This document shows, piece after piece, positions 35,633 to 44,900 of a stretch of DNA of 64,000 bases (positions are counted from its first letter, which is position 1; each line of letters begins with the position of its first letter). Origin of the DNA: Glycocaulis profundi (lineage in GTDB: Bacteria; Pseudomonadota; Alphaproteobacteria; Caulobacterales; Maricaulaceae); NCBI GenBank assembly GCA_007050995.1, contig VJOU01000004.1, positions 1 through 64,000 of the forward strand, given 5' to 3'. The notes below the pieces were generated by a model, which worked only from the letters and a program-made list of their open reading frames with translations, ran no database searches and was not told where the DNA came from. The position numbers and the translations under genes were made by a program.

Positions 35633-37339
35633 TCAATCGCCCTGCTGCGCCCGCCAGACCACCGCGCCGTCGACCACCGTCATCACGGGCCGCACCTCGC
35701 GCAGCTCCAGATCGGGCACGCTCATGATGTCGCGGTCGAACACCGAGAAGTCCGCGATCATGCCCGGCTCGATCGTGCCCAGCTCATCCTCGCGGAACGA
35801 GGCCCAGGCAGGCCAGACGGTGAAGATCTTCATCGCCGTCTCCCGGTCCAGCGCCTGATCGAGATGCCAGGTCTCCGGGTCGGCATACCCGTCCAGATCG
35901 CGGCGCACCGCGACGGCGTAGAACTCGATGCGCGCCTCGCCGCGCTCGACCGGCGCGTCAGAGCCGCCCGCCAGCACCGCGCCGGACTCGATGATGTCCC
36001 GCCAGGCATAGGCGCCTGACAGGCGCTGGGCGCCGAGACGCTGGGGCGCGAAGTGCAGGTCGCCGATGGCGTGGCTGGGCTGCATGGAGGCGATCAGGCC
36101 CAGCTCGGACAGGCGCGGCAGGTCGGCGGGGCTGATCACCTGAGTGTGCTCGATCCGCCAGCGCGGCTCGGCCACCGCGCGCTCGGCCTCGGGCACGCGC
36201 GCATAGGCCGCCTCGATCCAGTCCAGCGTCAGCCGGTTGCCCAGATCGCCGATGGCGTGGATGGCCAGCTGCACCCCGTCGCGCAGGGCGTCGTCCATCA
36301 TCGCGGCTGCCTCGTCCTCGTTGAGCAGCAGCAGGCCGCGCGAGCCCGGCGCGTCGGCATAGGGCTGGATCAGGGCCGCGCCCCGCGAGCCCAGCGCGCC
36401 GTCCGAATACAGCTTGACCGCCCGGGCCTGCACCCGGCCACCGGCCTCCACGCGCGGCGCGCGGGCGGCGACGTCGGCGTAGTCTTCGGGGTTGGCCGAG
36501 ACGTGCACCCGCAGGGGCAGACGCCCTTCCGACGCGAGCTGGGCCAGGATGTCCACGTCCTCGTAGGGCACGGACATGTCGTGCACGCCCGTCCAGCCGT
36601 GCGAGGCCATCACCCGCGCGCCCGCGGCGTAGATCTCCACCTTCTCCTCGCGCGTGGGCTGGCCCACCAGCGCGCGGAAGGGCGCCATCGCTGTGTCGAT
36701 GATCATGCCGGTGGCGCGCCCGTCCGCGTCGCGCAGAATCTCCCCGCCGTCTGGATCGGGGGTGGCGTCGTCCACGCCCGCAGCCTCCAGCGCGGCGGTG
36801 TTGGCCACCAGCGCGTGGCCGTCCGCGCGCGTCAGGATCACCGGACGCTCCGCCTCGACCGCATCGAGGTCGGCGGCGGTGGGGAAGCGGTCCTCGGGCC
36901 AGTGGGTCTCGATCCAGCCGCGGCCCGCGATCACGTCCAGCGAGGCGTCCTGCGCGGCCTGGGCCACCCGTGTCCGCAGCTCGGCGATGGAGGCGACGTC
37001 TTCGAGATTGAGGGTGCGCTCGCGCTGGCCGACACCGATCAGGTGGGCGTGGGAATCGGTGAAGCCGGGAACCATGACCGCCCCGCCCAGATCGACGATT
37101 TCGGTGCCCGGCCCGATCAGCGCCTCGCCATTCTCCCGGCTGCCCGCATAGAGCACCCGGCCCTGGGCGACCGCGACCATCTCCGCGTCCGGCATCACGG
37201 CGAGCCCGGTGTGGATCGTGCCGTCGGTGAACACGCGCTCGGCCTGAGCGGGGACCGCGGCGGGCGTCTGGCCCGTCTCGGGCGCGGCGCAGGCGGCGAG
37301 CAGGCCCGCGCCGAGGCAGGCGGAAAGGGTCAGGCGCAT
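35633..37339 (-). CDS. Amidohydrolase family protein (YtcJ-like), lipoprotein
   Basis: A metal-dependent amidohydrolase of the YtcJ type, which acts on unknown substrates. The 568-residue protein has a lipoprotein signal peptide (LLAAC), a metallo-beta-lactamase-like amidohydrolase start with PGFTDSHAHLIG, a later LAIHAIGDLGNR and RIEHTQVISPADL, GGSDAPVE, and a final urease-type segment IEPGMIADFSVFD. The periplasm is the likely site. It is divergent from the ArsR operon. Confidence 0.9.
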   Translation of the reverse strand: MRLTLSACLGAGLLAACAAPETGQTPAAVPAQAERVFTDGTIHTGLAVMPDAEMVAVAQGRVLYAGSRENGEALIGPGTEIVDLGGAVMVPGFTDSHAHLIGVGQRERTLNLEDVASIAELRTRVAQAAQDASLDVIAGRGWIETHWPEDRFPTAADLDAVEAERPVILTRADGHALVANTAALEAAGVDDATPDPDGGEILRDADGRATGMIIDTAMAPFRALVGQPTREEKVEIYAAGARVMASHGWTGVHDMSVPYEDVDILAQLASEGRLPLRVHVSANPEDYADVAARAPRVEAGGRVQARAVKLYSDGALGSRGAALIQPYADAPGSRGLLLLNEDEAAAMMDDALRDGVQLAIHAIGDLGNRLTLDWIEAAYARVPEAERAVAEPRWRIEHTQVISPADLPRLSELGLIASMQPSHAIGDLHFAPQRLGAQRLSGAYAWRDIIESGAVLAGGSDAPVERGEARIEFYAVAVRRDLDGYADPETWHLDQALDRETAMKIFTVWPAWASFREDELGTIEPGMIADFSVFDRDIMSVPDLELREVRPVMTVVDGAVVWRAQQGD

Positions 37340-37408
37340 GGAAACTCTCCCGAATCCGGATCGGCGCGCAGGCTACTCCGCGGGCGGACGCAAGGCAAAG
37401 ACGCCCTG

Positions 37409-37439
37409 TTGACCAATTCATATCCATCTGGTTATGAAT
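37409..37439 (+). promoter_or_regulatory. Promoter with overlapping inverted-repeat operator of the ArsR operon
   Basis: TTGACC (37409-37414) and TATGAA (37433-37438) at 18-bp spacing resemble -35 and -10. An exact inverted repeat, ATTCATA (37416-37422) and TATGAAT (37433-37439), lies between and over them, as expected for autorepression by an ArsR protein. This also argues that the start codon is 37470, not the earlier in-frame ATG at 37434. Confidence 0.6.
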
Positions 37440-37469
37440 CAATCCATAGCCGATGAGTTATCGATCGCC

Positions 37470-37793
37470 ATGACCGACGCCGACGATCTTCTGTTCCGCA
37501 CCCTCGCCGACCCGACGCGCCGCGGCCTGTTCGAACGGCTGTGCCGCGAGGGCGACCAGACGGTCGGCGCCCTGACGGCCCATGCCGGAATCTCCCAGCC
37601 CGCGGTGTCCAAGCATCTGGCTCTGCTCAAGCAGGCCGGACTGGTCGCCGGGCGTTCGCAGGGCCGCCAGACCCGCTACAGCGCCCGGCCCGAAGCTCTC
37701 GCGCCCCTGTCGGACTGGGCCGGCCGCATGACCGGCTTCTGGGAAAGCCGGTTCGACGATCTCGAAACCCTCCTCGACAGGATGGACCAATGA
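37470..37793 (+). CDS. ArsR-family transcriptional regulator
   Basis: The 107-residue protein is a winged helix with LADPTRRGLFERLCR and the recognition helix region GISQPAVSKHLALLKQAGLV. No CxC metal-binding pair is present, so it is probably not a metal sensor but one of the ArsR proteins that control a downstream SRPBCC gene. Its stop overlaps the next ATG (ATGA), the usual ArsR-AHSA1 arrangement. The promoter inverted repeat suggests autorepression. Confidence 0.9.
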   Translation: MTDADDLLFRTLADPTRRGLFERLCREGDQTVGALTAHAGISQPAVSKHLALLKQAGLVAGRSQGRQTRYSARPEALAPLSDWAGRMTGFWESRFDDLETLLDRMDQ

Positions 37794-38200
37794 CCGAAGC
37801 CGCCCCCGAAACCCTCTCCGTGGTCGTCGAACGCGAGCTTTCCCACCCGCCCTCGAAGGTGTGGCGCGCCCTGACCCAGCCGCACCTGATCGCCGAATGG
37901 CTGATGAAGACCGATTTCGCGCCCGTCCCCGGCCACCGCTTCGGCTTCCATGCCGAGTGGGGCGCGGTCGAGTGCGAGGTGCGCGAGGTCGAGCCGGACC
38001 GGACGCTGTCCTACACCTGGGGCGACCATGATCTGAAAAGCGTGGTCACCTGGACGCTCGCCCCCTCGGGCGCGGGCACGCGCCTGCGCATGGAGCAGAC
38101 GGGCTTCCGCCGCGACCAGCCGCGCTATTTCGGCGGCGCGCAGGCCGGATGGCCGCGCTTTCTGGACAATCTCGAACAGCTTCTGACCGGGATGGAGTGA
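37790..38200 (+). CDS. SRPBCC (AHSA1/START-like) domain protein
   Basis: A 136-residue protein with the AHSA1-like fold, a hydrophobic ligand pocket: VVVERELSHPPSKVWRALTQP at the start, then EWLMKTDFAPVPGHRF, and a long C-terminal helix (RFLDNLEQLL). Function is not known; in such ArsR-linked pairs it often binds small ligands. It overlaps the arsR gene by 4 bp. Confidence 0.9.
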   Translation: MTEAAPETLSVVVERELSHPPSKVWRALTQPHLIAEWLMKTDFAPVPGHRFGFHAEWGAVECEVREVEPDRTLSYTWGDHDLKSVVTWTLAPSGAGTRLRMEQTGFRRDQPRYFGGAQAGWPRFLDNLEQLLTGME

Positions 38201-38229
38201 ACTCCCGGCATAACGCAAAGGACACTCTG

Positions 38230-38457
38230 ATGACCGTCAGCGCCTGGATACGCCAGTCCCACCGATGGCTCGCCATCGCCTTCACCATCGGCTTTCTGGT
38301 CAATATCTTCGCGACCGTCACAGGCACGGAGCCGCCCGTCTGGGTGTATTTCCTCGCCCTGATCCCGCTCTTCCTGCTGCTGCCCACCGGGCTGTGGATG
38401 CTCGCTTTGCCGTGGTTTCAGAAGGCGCGCGGGCCAGAACCCAAAGCGGCGGAATGA
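38230..38457 (+). CDS. Small membrane protein in the ArsR operon
   Basis: A 75-residue protein with two hydrophobic helices (about 12-31 and 39-62) in a repeat-like arrangement, ending in a polar tail. AAAGGAC precedes the ATG at 38230. Its stop overlaps the next gene's ATG (ATGA). Function unknown. Confidence 0.75.
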   Translation: MTVSAWIRQSHRWLAIAFTIGFLVNIFATVTGTEPPVWVYFLALIPLFLLLPTGLWMLALPWFQKARGPEPKAAE

Positions 38458-38879
38458 CGGGCGAAGCCTCCGATTCGGGCAAGCCGGTCCTGCTCTCGGG
38501 CGGCAATCCGCAGATCCCCAAGGGATATGGCGACGCGCCGGTGCAGGCCTACATCGCGGCCATGCCGGGCTGGAAGCGCGGGACCGGGGAGCGGCTGGAC
38601 GCCTTGATCGAAGCGGCCGTGCCCGGCGTCAGCAAGGCGGTGAAGTGGAACTCGCCCTTTTATGGCGTGGAGCGCGGGAGCTGGTTTCTCAGCCTCCACT
38701 GCTTCACGAACTACATCAAAGTCACCTTCTTCCGCGGCACGTCGCTGGACCCCGTCCCACCGGGGCGATCCAAGCACCCCGAGGTCCGCTATCTCGACAT
38801 CCGCGAAGGAGCTTTGGACGAGGCGCAGTTCACCCAATGGGTGAAACAGGCCAGCGCCCTGACGGGAGAAAAACTGTGA
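38454..38879 (+). CDS. DUF1801 (YdhG-like) protein, copy 1
   Basis: A 141-residue protein of the DUF1801/YdhG-like fold, related to FAD-independent small alpha/beta proteins found in many bacteria. It has the recognisable KWNSPFYGVERG and YIKVTFFRGTSLDP segments. Function unknown. ATGA overlap with the preceding gene and GTGA with the next imply coupled translation. Confidence 0.88.
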   Translation: MTGEASDSGKPVLLSGGNPQIPKGYGDAPVQAYIAAMPGWKRGTGERLDALIEAAVPGVSKAVKWNSPFYGVERGSWFLSLHCFTNYIKVTFFRGTSLDPVPPGRSKHPEVRYLDIREGALDEAQFTQWVKQASALTGEKL

Positions 38880-39268
38880 AAGAATCCGATCACGACGCCG
38901 CGCCCGCCCTCATCGACGCGCGCATCAAGGAGTTGGGCGGATGGCGGGGAGAGACTCTCGCCCGCGTCCGGGCGCTGATCCACGAGGCGGTCCCGGAGGT
39001 GACCGAGACGTGGAAATGGCGCGGCGTGCCGGTGTGGGAGCATGGCGGCATCGTGTGCACGGGCGAGAGCTACAAGGACAAGATCAAGCTGACCTTCGCG
39101 AAGGGCGCCGCGCTGGACGACCCCGCAGGCCTTTTCAACGCCAGTCTGGACGGCAACGCCCGGCGGGCCATCGATCTTCACGAGGGTGACACGCCCGACC
39201 CCGCCGCCTTCAGGGCGCTGGTGGCCGCCGCGGCGGCGCTGAACGCGGCCAAGACCCGGCGGCGCTGA
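38876..39268 (+). CDS. DUF1801 protein, copy 2
   Basis: A 130-residue DUF1801-type protein with TWKWRGVPVWEHGGIVCTGE and DKIKLTFAKGAALDDPAGLFN, similar in layout to the preceding gene but diverged. It starts with GTG inside the previous stop (GTGA, 38876-38879), supporting translational coupling. A strong terminator follows 22 bp later, closing the operon. Confidence 0.86.
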   Translation: MKESDHDAAPALIDARIKELGGWRGETLARVRALIHEAVPEVTETWKWRGVPVWEHGGIVCTGESYKDKIKLTFAKGAALDDPAGLFNASLDGNARRAIDLHEGDTPDPAAFRALVAAAAALNAAKTRRR

Positions 39269-39290
39269 GACGCCCGTCCCCCGCGCAACG

Positions 39291-39322
39291 AAAAACGCCC
39301 GCCGTCACCGGCGGGCGTTTTT
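39291..39322. terminator. Bidirectional intrinsic terminator between the ArsR operon and rpmB
   Basis: AAAAACGCCCGCC, a GTCACC loop, and GGCGGGCGTTTTT; a perfect stem with A-run and T-run, between two convergent transcripts. Confidence 0.92.
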
Positions 39323-39344
39323 CAGGTCCGTCAGGCGAGCGCGC

Positions 39345-39638
39345 TTACGCGGCGGCTTCGGCCTGGGCCTTCTTCAGCTCGCGCTTGATCTTCAGCGCGC
39401 CCGGCGAGAGGTTCTCGTCGCGGGCTTTGAGCAGGAAGGGGTCGAGCCCGCCCACGTGGTCCACGCTGCGCAGGGCCTTGGCGGCGATGCGCAGTTTGAA
39501 GGCGCGGCCCAGGGTCTCGGAGCCCAGGGTCACGTCCACGAGGTTCGGCAGGAAGCGCCGGCGGGTCTTGTTGTTGGCGTGGGACACGTTGTTCCCGGAC
39601 ATGGGACCGGTCCCGGTCAGTTCGCAGCGGCGCGACAT
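39345..39638 (-). CDS. rpmB: 50S ribosomal protein L28
   Basis: L28 is a small structural protein of the large ribosomal subunit. The 97-residue protein starts [29 protein letters not shown], the family's hallmark N terminus, and continues with the [21 protein letters not shown] core. I chose the ATG at 39638 because it gives the family's N terminus; AAGGTGG lies upstream. rpmB is divergent from a DUF3108 gene, as in other alphaproteobacteria. Confidence 0.96.
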   Translation of the reverse strand: MSRRCELTGTGPMSGNNVSHANNKTRRRFLPNLVDVTLGSETLGRAFKLRIAAKALRSVDHVGGLDPFLLKARDENLSPGALKIKRELKKAQAEAAA

Positions 39639-39835
39639 GGCTTCCACCTTCAGATGATCAGTCATAAACCAGCGCGCGCCGCCGGGCGGGGCCGAGCGGC
39701 GCAGGAGGGCGGGTGTTACCCAAACGCCCTGCTGCAGTCAAGCGCGCGACGTTCATCTTGCAGCCATGATCGCACATGCAAATATCGCGATGCAGCGGCC
39801 CCTCCCCGGCCGCGACGACCGATGAAGGCCGATCC

Positions 39836-40657
39836 ATGGTGAAGACCGCAGCCGCCACCGCCCTCGCCGCCCTCGCCCTGTCCGGCGCGGCCGCAGGCGC
39901 GGCGAACCTTTCCGCCCCCGTGCCCGCGCGCGGCTTCGACAGCCCGCCCGAGCGGCTGCTGGTGCAGTATTCGGGCTCAGTGCTGTTCATCCGCGCGGCC
40001 GATATCGGCATCTCGGCGGAGTATCCCAATGACGGGACGACCTATGCGGCCACCGCCACCTTCCAGAGCGCGGGCCTGCTGCGCTGGTTCGACGACACCG
40101 ACATCCAGGCGGGGGTGTCGGGCTATGTGAACGCCGACGGCCTCCAGCCCTGGCGCTATTCGCACCTGAACCACGCCAGCGGCACGGGCCGCACCGTGGG
40201 CATCGACTTCCCCGACGGCGTGGCGATGCCCGACATCAGCCCGCCCTTCGGCTCGATGGGCGAGCCCCCCGCCACCGACGAGGAGCGGGACGGCGCGCTC
40301 GATCCCATCACCACGATTCTGGGCCTGATGCTGGGCATGCCCGATCCGGCCAACGGGGTGTGCGACGGCCGCCTGCCGGTGTTCGACGGCAAGGCCCGCT
40401 ACGACCTGCGGCTGGAAAAGGGCGGCATGGAAGACGTGCGCACCCGTGGCTGGCGGGGCGAGGCCCTGCTGTGCCGGGCCTTTCTCGAACCGATCAGCGG
40501 CTATGACGAGGGCAAGCGCCCCACAGAATCCGACACCCGCCGCCCGGTCAGCATCTGGTTGGCCGAGATCGACGGCGTGCACGTCCCCGTCCGCTTCCAG
40601 GCCCCCACCCGGATCGGAAACATCACCATCAGCGCGGTGAACGTGGAGGTGGAGTAG
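39836..40657 (+). CDS. DUF3108 domain-containing exported protein
   Basis: The 273-residue protein has a Sec-type signal peptide (about 1-23, AAAGA region) and the DUF3108 core: a beta-rich domain with QYSGSVLFIRAADIGISAEY, a proline-rich centre (GVAMPDISPPFGSMGEPP) and GKARYDLRLEKG. DUF3108 proteins are thought to be periplasmic or envelope-associated; a function is not shown. The start follows AAGG. Confidence 0.82.
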   Translation: MVKTAAATALAALALSGAAAGAANLSAPVPARGFDSPPERLLVQYSGSVLFIRAADIGISAEYPNDGTTYAATATFQSAGLLRWFDDTDIQAGVSGYVNADGLQPWRYSHLNHASGTGRTVGIDFPDGVAMPDISPPFGSMGEPPATDEERDGALDPITTILGLMLGMPDPANGVCDGRLPVFDGKARYDLRLEKGGMEDVRTRGWRGEALLCRAFLEPISGYDEGKRPTESDTRRPVSIWLAEIDGVHVPVRFQAPTRIGNITISAVNVEVE

Positions 40658-40729
40658 CGCCCGCCTGCCATCGCCCCTTACGACTCCCCCTCCGCCTTTC
40701 TATCTTCAGATAAGCGGCACGGAGGCGTC

Positions 40730-43330
40730 ATGACCCAGCCGGGCGAGATCACCGCGGTCCTCGGGCCGACGAACACCGGCAAGACCCATCTGGCCCTCGA
40801 GCGTATGCTGGGCCGGTCGTCGGGCGTGATCGGCCTGCCCCTGCGCCTGCTGGCCCGCGAGATCTATGACAAGGTGGTCGCGCGCAAGGGCGCGGCGTCC
40901 GCGGCGCTGGTGACCGGCGAGGAGAAGATCGTCCCGCCCACCGCGCGCTATTTCATCTGCACGGTCGAGGCGATGCCCACCGGCATGCGGCCCGCCTTCA
41001 TGGCCATCGACGAGGTCCAGCTCGCCGCCGACCCCGACCGGGGCCACATCTTCACCGACCGGCTGCTGCACGCGCGCGGCTCGGAAGAGACCATGCTGCT
41101 GGGATCGGCCACCATGGGGCCGATGATCCGCCGGCTGGTCCCCGACGCCCGGCACGAGCAGCGCGAGCGTTTCTCCACCCTGACCTATTCGGGTCCGAAG
41201 AAGCTGGGCAAGCTGCCCCGCAGGACCGCCATCGTCGCCTTCTCGGCGGAAGACGTCTATTCCATCGCCGAGCTGATCCGCCGCCAGCGCGGCGGGGCGG
41301 CGGTGGTGCTGGGCGCGCTCAGCCCGCGCACCCGCAACGCGCAGGTCGAGCTCTACCAGTCGGGCGAGGTGGACTATCTGATCGCCACCGACGCCATCGG
41401 CATGGGCCTGAACATGGATGTCGACCATGTCGCCTTCGCCAGCTGGACCAAGTTCGACGGGCGCAGGCGGCGCAGGCTCCATCCTCACGAGATCGGCCAG
41501 ATCGCGGGCCGGGCGGGGCGCTTCCGCTCGGACGGCACGTTCGGCGAGACCGCCGACGCCCGCCCGCTGGACCCCGAGATCATCGCGCAGGTGGAGAACC
41601 ACGAGTTCGATCCCGTCACCCGCCTGAAATGGCGCAGCGCCGATCTGAACTTCTCCAACATCGAGGCGCTGCGCAATTCGCTCAACACCCCCTCCCCCGA
41701 CCGTGCGCTGGAGCGGGTGGCGGCGGCCAGCGACGAGCTTACGCTGGAAATCCTCGCCCGCGATCCCGAGGTCCGCGATCTGGTCAAGTCGCCCGCCGAC
41801 GTGGCGCGGCTGTGGGATGTCTGCCGCACGCCGGACTTCCGCAAGACGACCATCGACGAGCACGCGCGGCTGGCCAGGCAGATCTTCGGCTATCTGTCCG
41901 AGGGCCGGGGCGTGCTGCCCGACGCCTGGCTGGAGGGCCAGCTCAAGCGGGTGGCCAAGACCTCGGGCGACGTGGACGCGCTCTCCCAGCGCATCGCCCA
42001 TGTGCGCACCTGGGCCTATGCGGCCAACCGCAACGACTGGACCCGCGACCCCGCCCACTGGCGCGAGCGCTGCCGGGAGGTGGAGGACCAGCTGTCCGAC
42101 GCCCTGCACGAGCGGCTGATGGGCCGTTTCCTGGACCGGCGCACCTCCGCCCTGATGAAGGGCCTGCGCGAGAAGGCCGATCTGGCCGCCGGGGTGGATC
42201 ATGAGGGCATGGTCACGGTGGAGGGCCACCATGTGGGCGAGCTGACGGGCCTGGCCTTCCGCCCCGACGCCGCGGGCGGGCCGCTGGCCGCGCGCGCGGT
42301 GGCCAACGCCGCCTTCAAGGCCGTCCGCCCCGAGATCAACCGGCGGCTGGGCGCGCTGGCGCGGGCCGAGGACGACGCCCTGACCCTGACGCCCGAAGGC
42401 CTGATCGCCTGGGAGGGCGGGACGGTCGCCCGCCTCGCCCCCGGTCCCGGCCCGTTCAGCCCCGCCGTCAGCCTGATTGGCGGCGAGCTGGGCGCGGGCG
42501 AGGCGCAGGCCCGGGCCGAACGGCGGCTGGAGCGCTTCGCCGCGGCGCTGGCTGCGCACGATCTCGGGCCCCTGATGACCCTGAGGGACAGGCTGGCGGG
42601 CGGCAGAGGGCTGGACGGTCTGGCGCGCGGGGTGGCCTACCGGCTGGTGGAGAGCTTCGGCGCCGCGCCCCGGGCCGATCTGGCCGCCGACCTGGCCCAG
42701 CTGTCCGTCCATGAGCGCCGCCAGCTTCGGCAGGCGGGCGTGCGCATCGGCGAGCACGCGGTCTTCCTGCCCGCCTTGCTCAAGCCCGCCCCCGCCGCGC
42801 TGAACGCGCTGCTCAAGGCCGTCTCCGAGGGCGATCCGTCGCGCCGGCTGACCGCCCCGCCGGGCCGGGTCAGCGTGGCCGTGCAGAGCGGTCTGGACAG
42901 CGCCGGGCACGTCGCGGCGGGGTTCCTGCCGCTGGGGCCGCTCGCGGTCCGGCTGGACATGCTCGAACGCCTCGCCGACCTGATCCGCGAGCAGCGCGGC
43001 GCGCACCCGAAACGCTGGTTCGCCGCGTCCGAACCGATGATGGCGCTGCTGGGGTGTTCAGCCGATGATCTGGACGGGGTCCTGAAAGCGCTGGGCTATC
43101 GCCGGATGCGCAGGGCGGGCGATCAGGGCGAGGCGCTGTGGGGCGGCCGCGCGGGCAAGGCCCCTCCGCCGCGCCCCGAGACCGCCGCGCCCCCGCCGGG
43201 CGACACGCCCTTCGCGGTGCTGGCCGAGCTCGATCTCAGCCCCCGCCCCGAACCGCGCGCGAAGAAAGCCCGCCGCCCGCGCCGAAGGCGCAAGGCCGCT
43301 GCCCCGACACCGGGGGAGAAGAAGGCGTGA
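40730..43330 (+). CDS. SUV3-like DEAD/DExH-box helicase
   Basis: An ATP-dependent RNA or RNA/DNA helicase of the SUV3 type, common in alphaproteobacteria. The 866-residue protein has Walker A GPTNTGKT (12-19), AIDEVQ (motif II), LGSATMG, and QIAGRAGRF (motif VI, near 257), and a C-terminal extension whose tail is a Lys/Arg/Pro-rich disordered segment. Its stop overlaps the S4-domain gene by 4 bp (GTGA). The gene string helicase-S4-fdxA-carD-rpoH is a conserved alphaproteobacterial order. Confidence 0.93.
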   Translation: MTQPGEITAVLGPTNTGKTHLALERMLGRSSGVIGLPLRLLAREIYDKVVARKGAASAALVTGEEKIVPPTARYFICTVEAMPTGMRPAFMAIDEVQLAADPDRGHIFTDRLLHARGSEETMLLGSATMGPMIRRLVPDARHEQRERFSTLTYSGPKKLGKLPRRTAIVAFSAEDVYSIAELIRRQRGGAAVVLGALSPRTRNAQVELYQSGEVDYLIATDAIGMGLNMDVDHVAFASWTKFDGRRRRRLHPHEIGQIAGRAGRFRSDGTFGETADARPLDPEIIAQVENHEFDPVTRLKWRSADLNFSNIEALRNSLNTPSPDRALERVAAASDELTLEILARDPEVRDLVKSPADVARLWDVCRTPDFRKTTIDEHARLARQIFGYLSEGRGVLPDAWLEGQLKRVAKTSGDVDALSQRIAHVRTWAYAANRNDWTRDPAHWRERCREVEDQLSDALHERLMGRFLDRRTSALMKGLREKADLAAGVDHEGMVTVEGHHVGELTGLAFRPDAAGGPLAARAVANAAFKAVRPEINRRLGALARAEDDALTLTPEGLIAWEGGTVARLAPGPGPFSPAVSLIGGELGAGEAQARAERRLERFAAALAAHDLGPLMTLRDRLAGGRGLDGLARGVAYRLVESFGAAPRADLAADLAQLSVHERRQLRQAGVRIGEHAVFLPALLKPAPAALNALLKAVSEGDPSRRLTAPPGRVSVAVQSGLDSAGHVAAGFLPLGPLAVRLDMLERLADLIREQRGAHPKRWFAASEPMMALLGCSADDLDGVLKALGYRRMRRAGDQGEALWGGRAGKAPPPRPETAAPPPGDTPFAVLAELDLSPRPEPRAKKARRPRRRRKAAAPTPGEKKA

Positions 43331-43644
43331 TCGCGCCGGAGGCCGGGCGCCAGCGGGCCGAGGTCTGGCTGTTCCGCGCGCGCATCTTCAAGTCCCGCGG
43401 GCTGGCGGCCAAGGCGGTCGAGGCGGGCCATGTGCGCATCGAGCGGCCCGGATCGGACCCCGCGCGGCTGTCGCGGGCCTCGGCGCCGGTCCGGCCCGGC
43501 GACCGTCTGGTGATCCGACGCGGGGAGACGCTGCTGCGGCTCGAGGTGGGCGGCATGGGCGAGCGGCGCGGCCCCGCGTCCGAGGCGCAGGGCCTTTACG
43601 CGCTTCTGGCCGCGGACGGCCCGCGGGTTCAGGGGCGAGATTGA
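43327..43644 (+). CDS. S4-domain RNA-binding protein, Hsp15-like
   Basis: The 105-residue protein resembles Hsp15/HslR, which binds ribosomal or stalled tRNA complexes. RAEVWLFRARIFKSRGLAAKAVEAGHVRIE is the S4 alpha-L motif, followed by PVRPGDRLVIRRGE. The start is a GTG that overlaps the helicase stop (43327-43330). Coupled expression with the helicase suggests a joint role in RNA or ribosome metabolism, which is inference. Confidence 0.9.
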   Translation: MIAPEAGRQRAEVWLFRARIFKSRGLAAKAVEAGHVRIERPGSDPARLSRASAPVRPGDRLVIRRGETLLRLEVGGMGERRGPASEAQGLYALLAADGPRVQGRD

Positions 43645-43737
43645 CAAACGCGGTTCCGGGCCTCATGTCCGGCACGCGCGGCCCCGCGCCAAGACCGCCC
43701 CATCCCTGAGACCGAAGCCAAGGGAAGCCTGCTCGCG

Positions 43738-44079
43738 ATGACCTACATCGTCACGGATGCGTGCATCCGCTGCAAATTCACCGACTGCGTCGAAGTCTGC
43801 CCCGTGGACTGCTTCTACGAGGGCGAGAACATGCTCGTCATCCATCCTGACGAATGCATCGACTGCGGGGTGTGCGAGCCGGAATGTCCCGTCGAGGCGA
43901 TCAAGCCGGACACTGAAGACGATCCGGACGGCAAGTGGCTGGCGCTGAACTCGAAATACGCCGCGTCCTGGCCCAACATCACCGTGCGCAAGGACCCGCC
44001 CGCGGACGCCGAGAAGTTCGAGACCGAGACGGGCAAACTGGAGAAGTATTTCTCCGTCGAACCGGGCGCGGGCGATTAA
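43738..44079 (+). CDS. fdxA: 7Fe ferredoxin FdxA
   Basis: A 113-residue ferredoxin with one [3Fe-4S] and one [4Fe-4S] cluster. The N-terminal cysteine pattern [18 protein letters not shown] and the second [16 protein letters not shown] supply the ligands, and the long C-terminal tail is standard for FdxA. AAGGGA precedes the ATG. Redox partners are not shown. Confidence 0.97.
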   Translation: MTYIVTDACIRCKFTDCVEVCPVDCFYEGENMLVIHPDECIDCGVCEPECPVEAIKPDTEDDPDGKWLALNSKYAASWPNITVRKDPPADAEKFETETGKLEKYFSVEPGAGD

Positions 44080-44130
44080 CCCCCTCTTTACTCATCTGCG
44101 CTGATGAATCGGGGTTCGTGCGCGCCCGAT

Positions 44131-44159
44131 TTGAAAAATCGTAATAACTGTGTTACCTT
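44131..44159 (+). promoter_or_regulatory. Candidate carD promoter
   Basis: TTGAAA (44131-44136), a 17-bp spacer and TACCTT (44154-44159) resemble a sigma70-type promoter in the 248-bp gap between fdxA and carD. It is about 170 bp from the carD start, leaving a long leader. Confidence 0.45.
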
Positions 44160-44327
44160 GCGTGTCTTCATCATCCGCGCATGCGGACTTCGGTACGGAC
44201 CGCGCCTTGATCTGATCCAGTCACATGACCAGCCCGCTTCGCCCTCCCCGGGGAGCTGCGAAGACGGTCCGTCTGACTGTGATCACCAGCCGCTCCGCCC
44301 CCGCCGAAGATGGCCAAGAGGGTGTCG

Positions 44328-44846
44328 ATGACCAAGAAGACCGCCAACGACAATCGCACGTTCAAAAAAGGCGACTACATCGTCTACCCCGCTCACGGCG
44401 TGGGCCGGGTGACCGGTGTGGAGAAGGAAACCGTCGCAGGCTTCGACATCGAGGTCTATGTCGTGTCCTTCGAGCAGGACAAGATGACCCTGCGCGTCCC
44501 CACCGCCAAGGCGACGTCCGCGGGCATGCGCCCGCTGGCCAACGACAAGGTCCTCAAGGACGCGCTGAAGACCCTGAAGGGCAAGGCGAAGGTCAAGCGG
44601 ACCATGTGGAGCCGCCGCGCCCAGGAATACGAGGCCAAGATCAATTCGGGCGACCTGATCTCCATCGCCGAGGTCGTGCGCGACCTGCACCGGCATGAAG
44701 ACCAGCCCGAGCCCTCCTATTCCGAGCGCCAGCTCTACGAATCCGCCCTCGACCGCATGGCCCGCGAAGTGGCCGCGGTGGAGAACGTGGACCGCGACAA
44801 GGCCCTGGAGATCCTCTCGGAGTCCCTCCAGAAGAAGGCCGCCTGA
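44328..44846 (+). CDS. carD: CarD-family transcription factor (CdnL)
   Basis: CarD/CdnL binds RNA polymerase beta and stabilises open complexes at rRNA and other promoters. The 172-residue protein has the Tudor-like RNA-polymerase-interaction domain (FKKGDYIVYPAHGVGRVTGVE and SFEQDKMTLRVPT) and a helical DNA-binding half (WSRRAQEYEAKINSGDLISIAEVVRDLHR). I chose the ATG at 44328 because AAGAGG stands 7 bases before it; an upstream ATG at 44310 is possible and adds six residues. Confidence 0.93.
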   Translation: MTKKTANDNRTFKKGDYIVYPAHGVGRVTGVEKETVAGFDIEVYVVSFEQDKMTLRVPTAKATSAGMRPLANDKVLKDALKTLKGKAKVKRTMWSRRAQEYEAKINSGDLISIAEVVRDLHRHEDQPEPSYSERQLYESALDRMAREVAAVENVDRDKALEILSESLQKKAA

Positions 44847-44868
44847 GGCTTTCAAGACTGATCTGACG

Positions 44869-44900
44869 AAAAGCCCCGCCGGTCCTCCGGCGGGGCTTTT
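44869..44900 (+). terminator. Intrinsic terminator after carD
   Basis: AAAAGCCCCGCCGG, a TCCT loop and CCGGCGGGGCTTTT: a perfect stem with a T-run, 20-odd bases after the carD stop. Confidence 0.92.
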
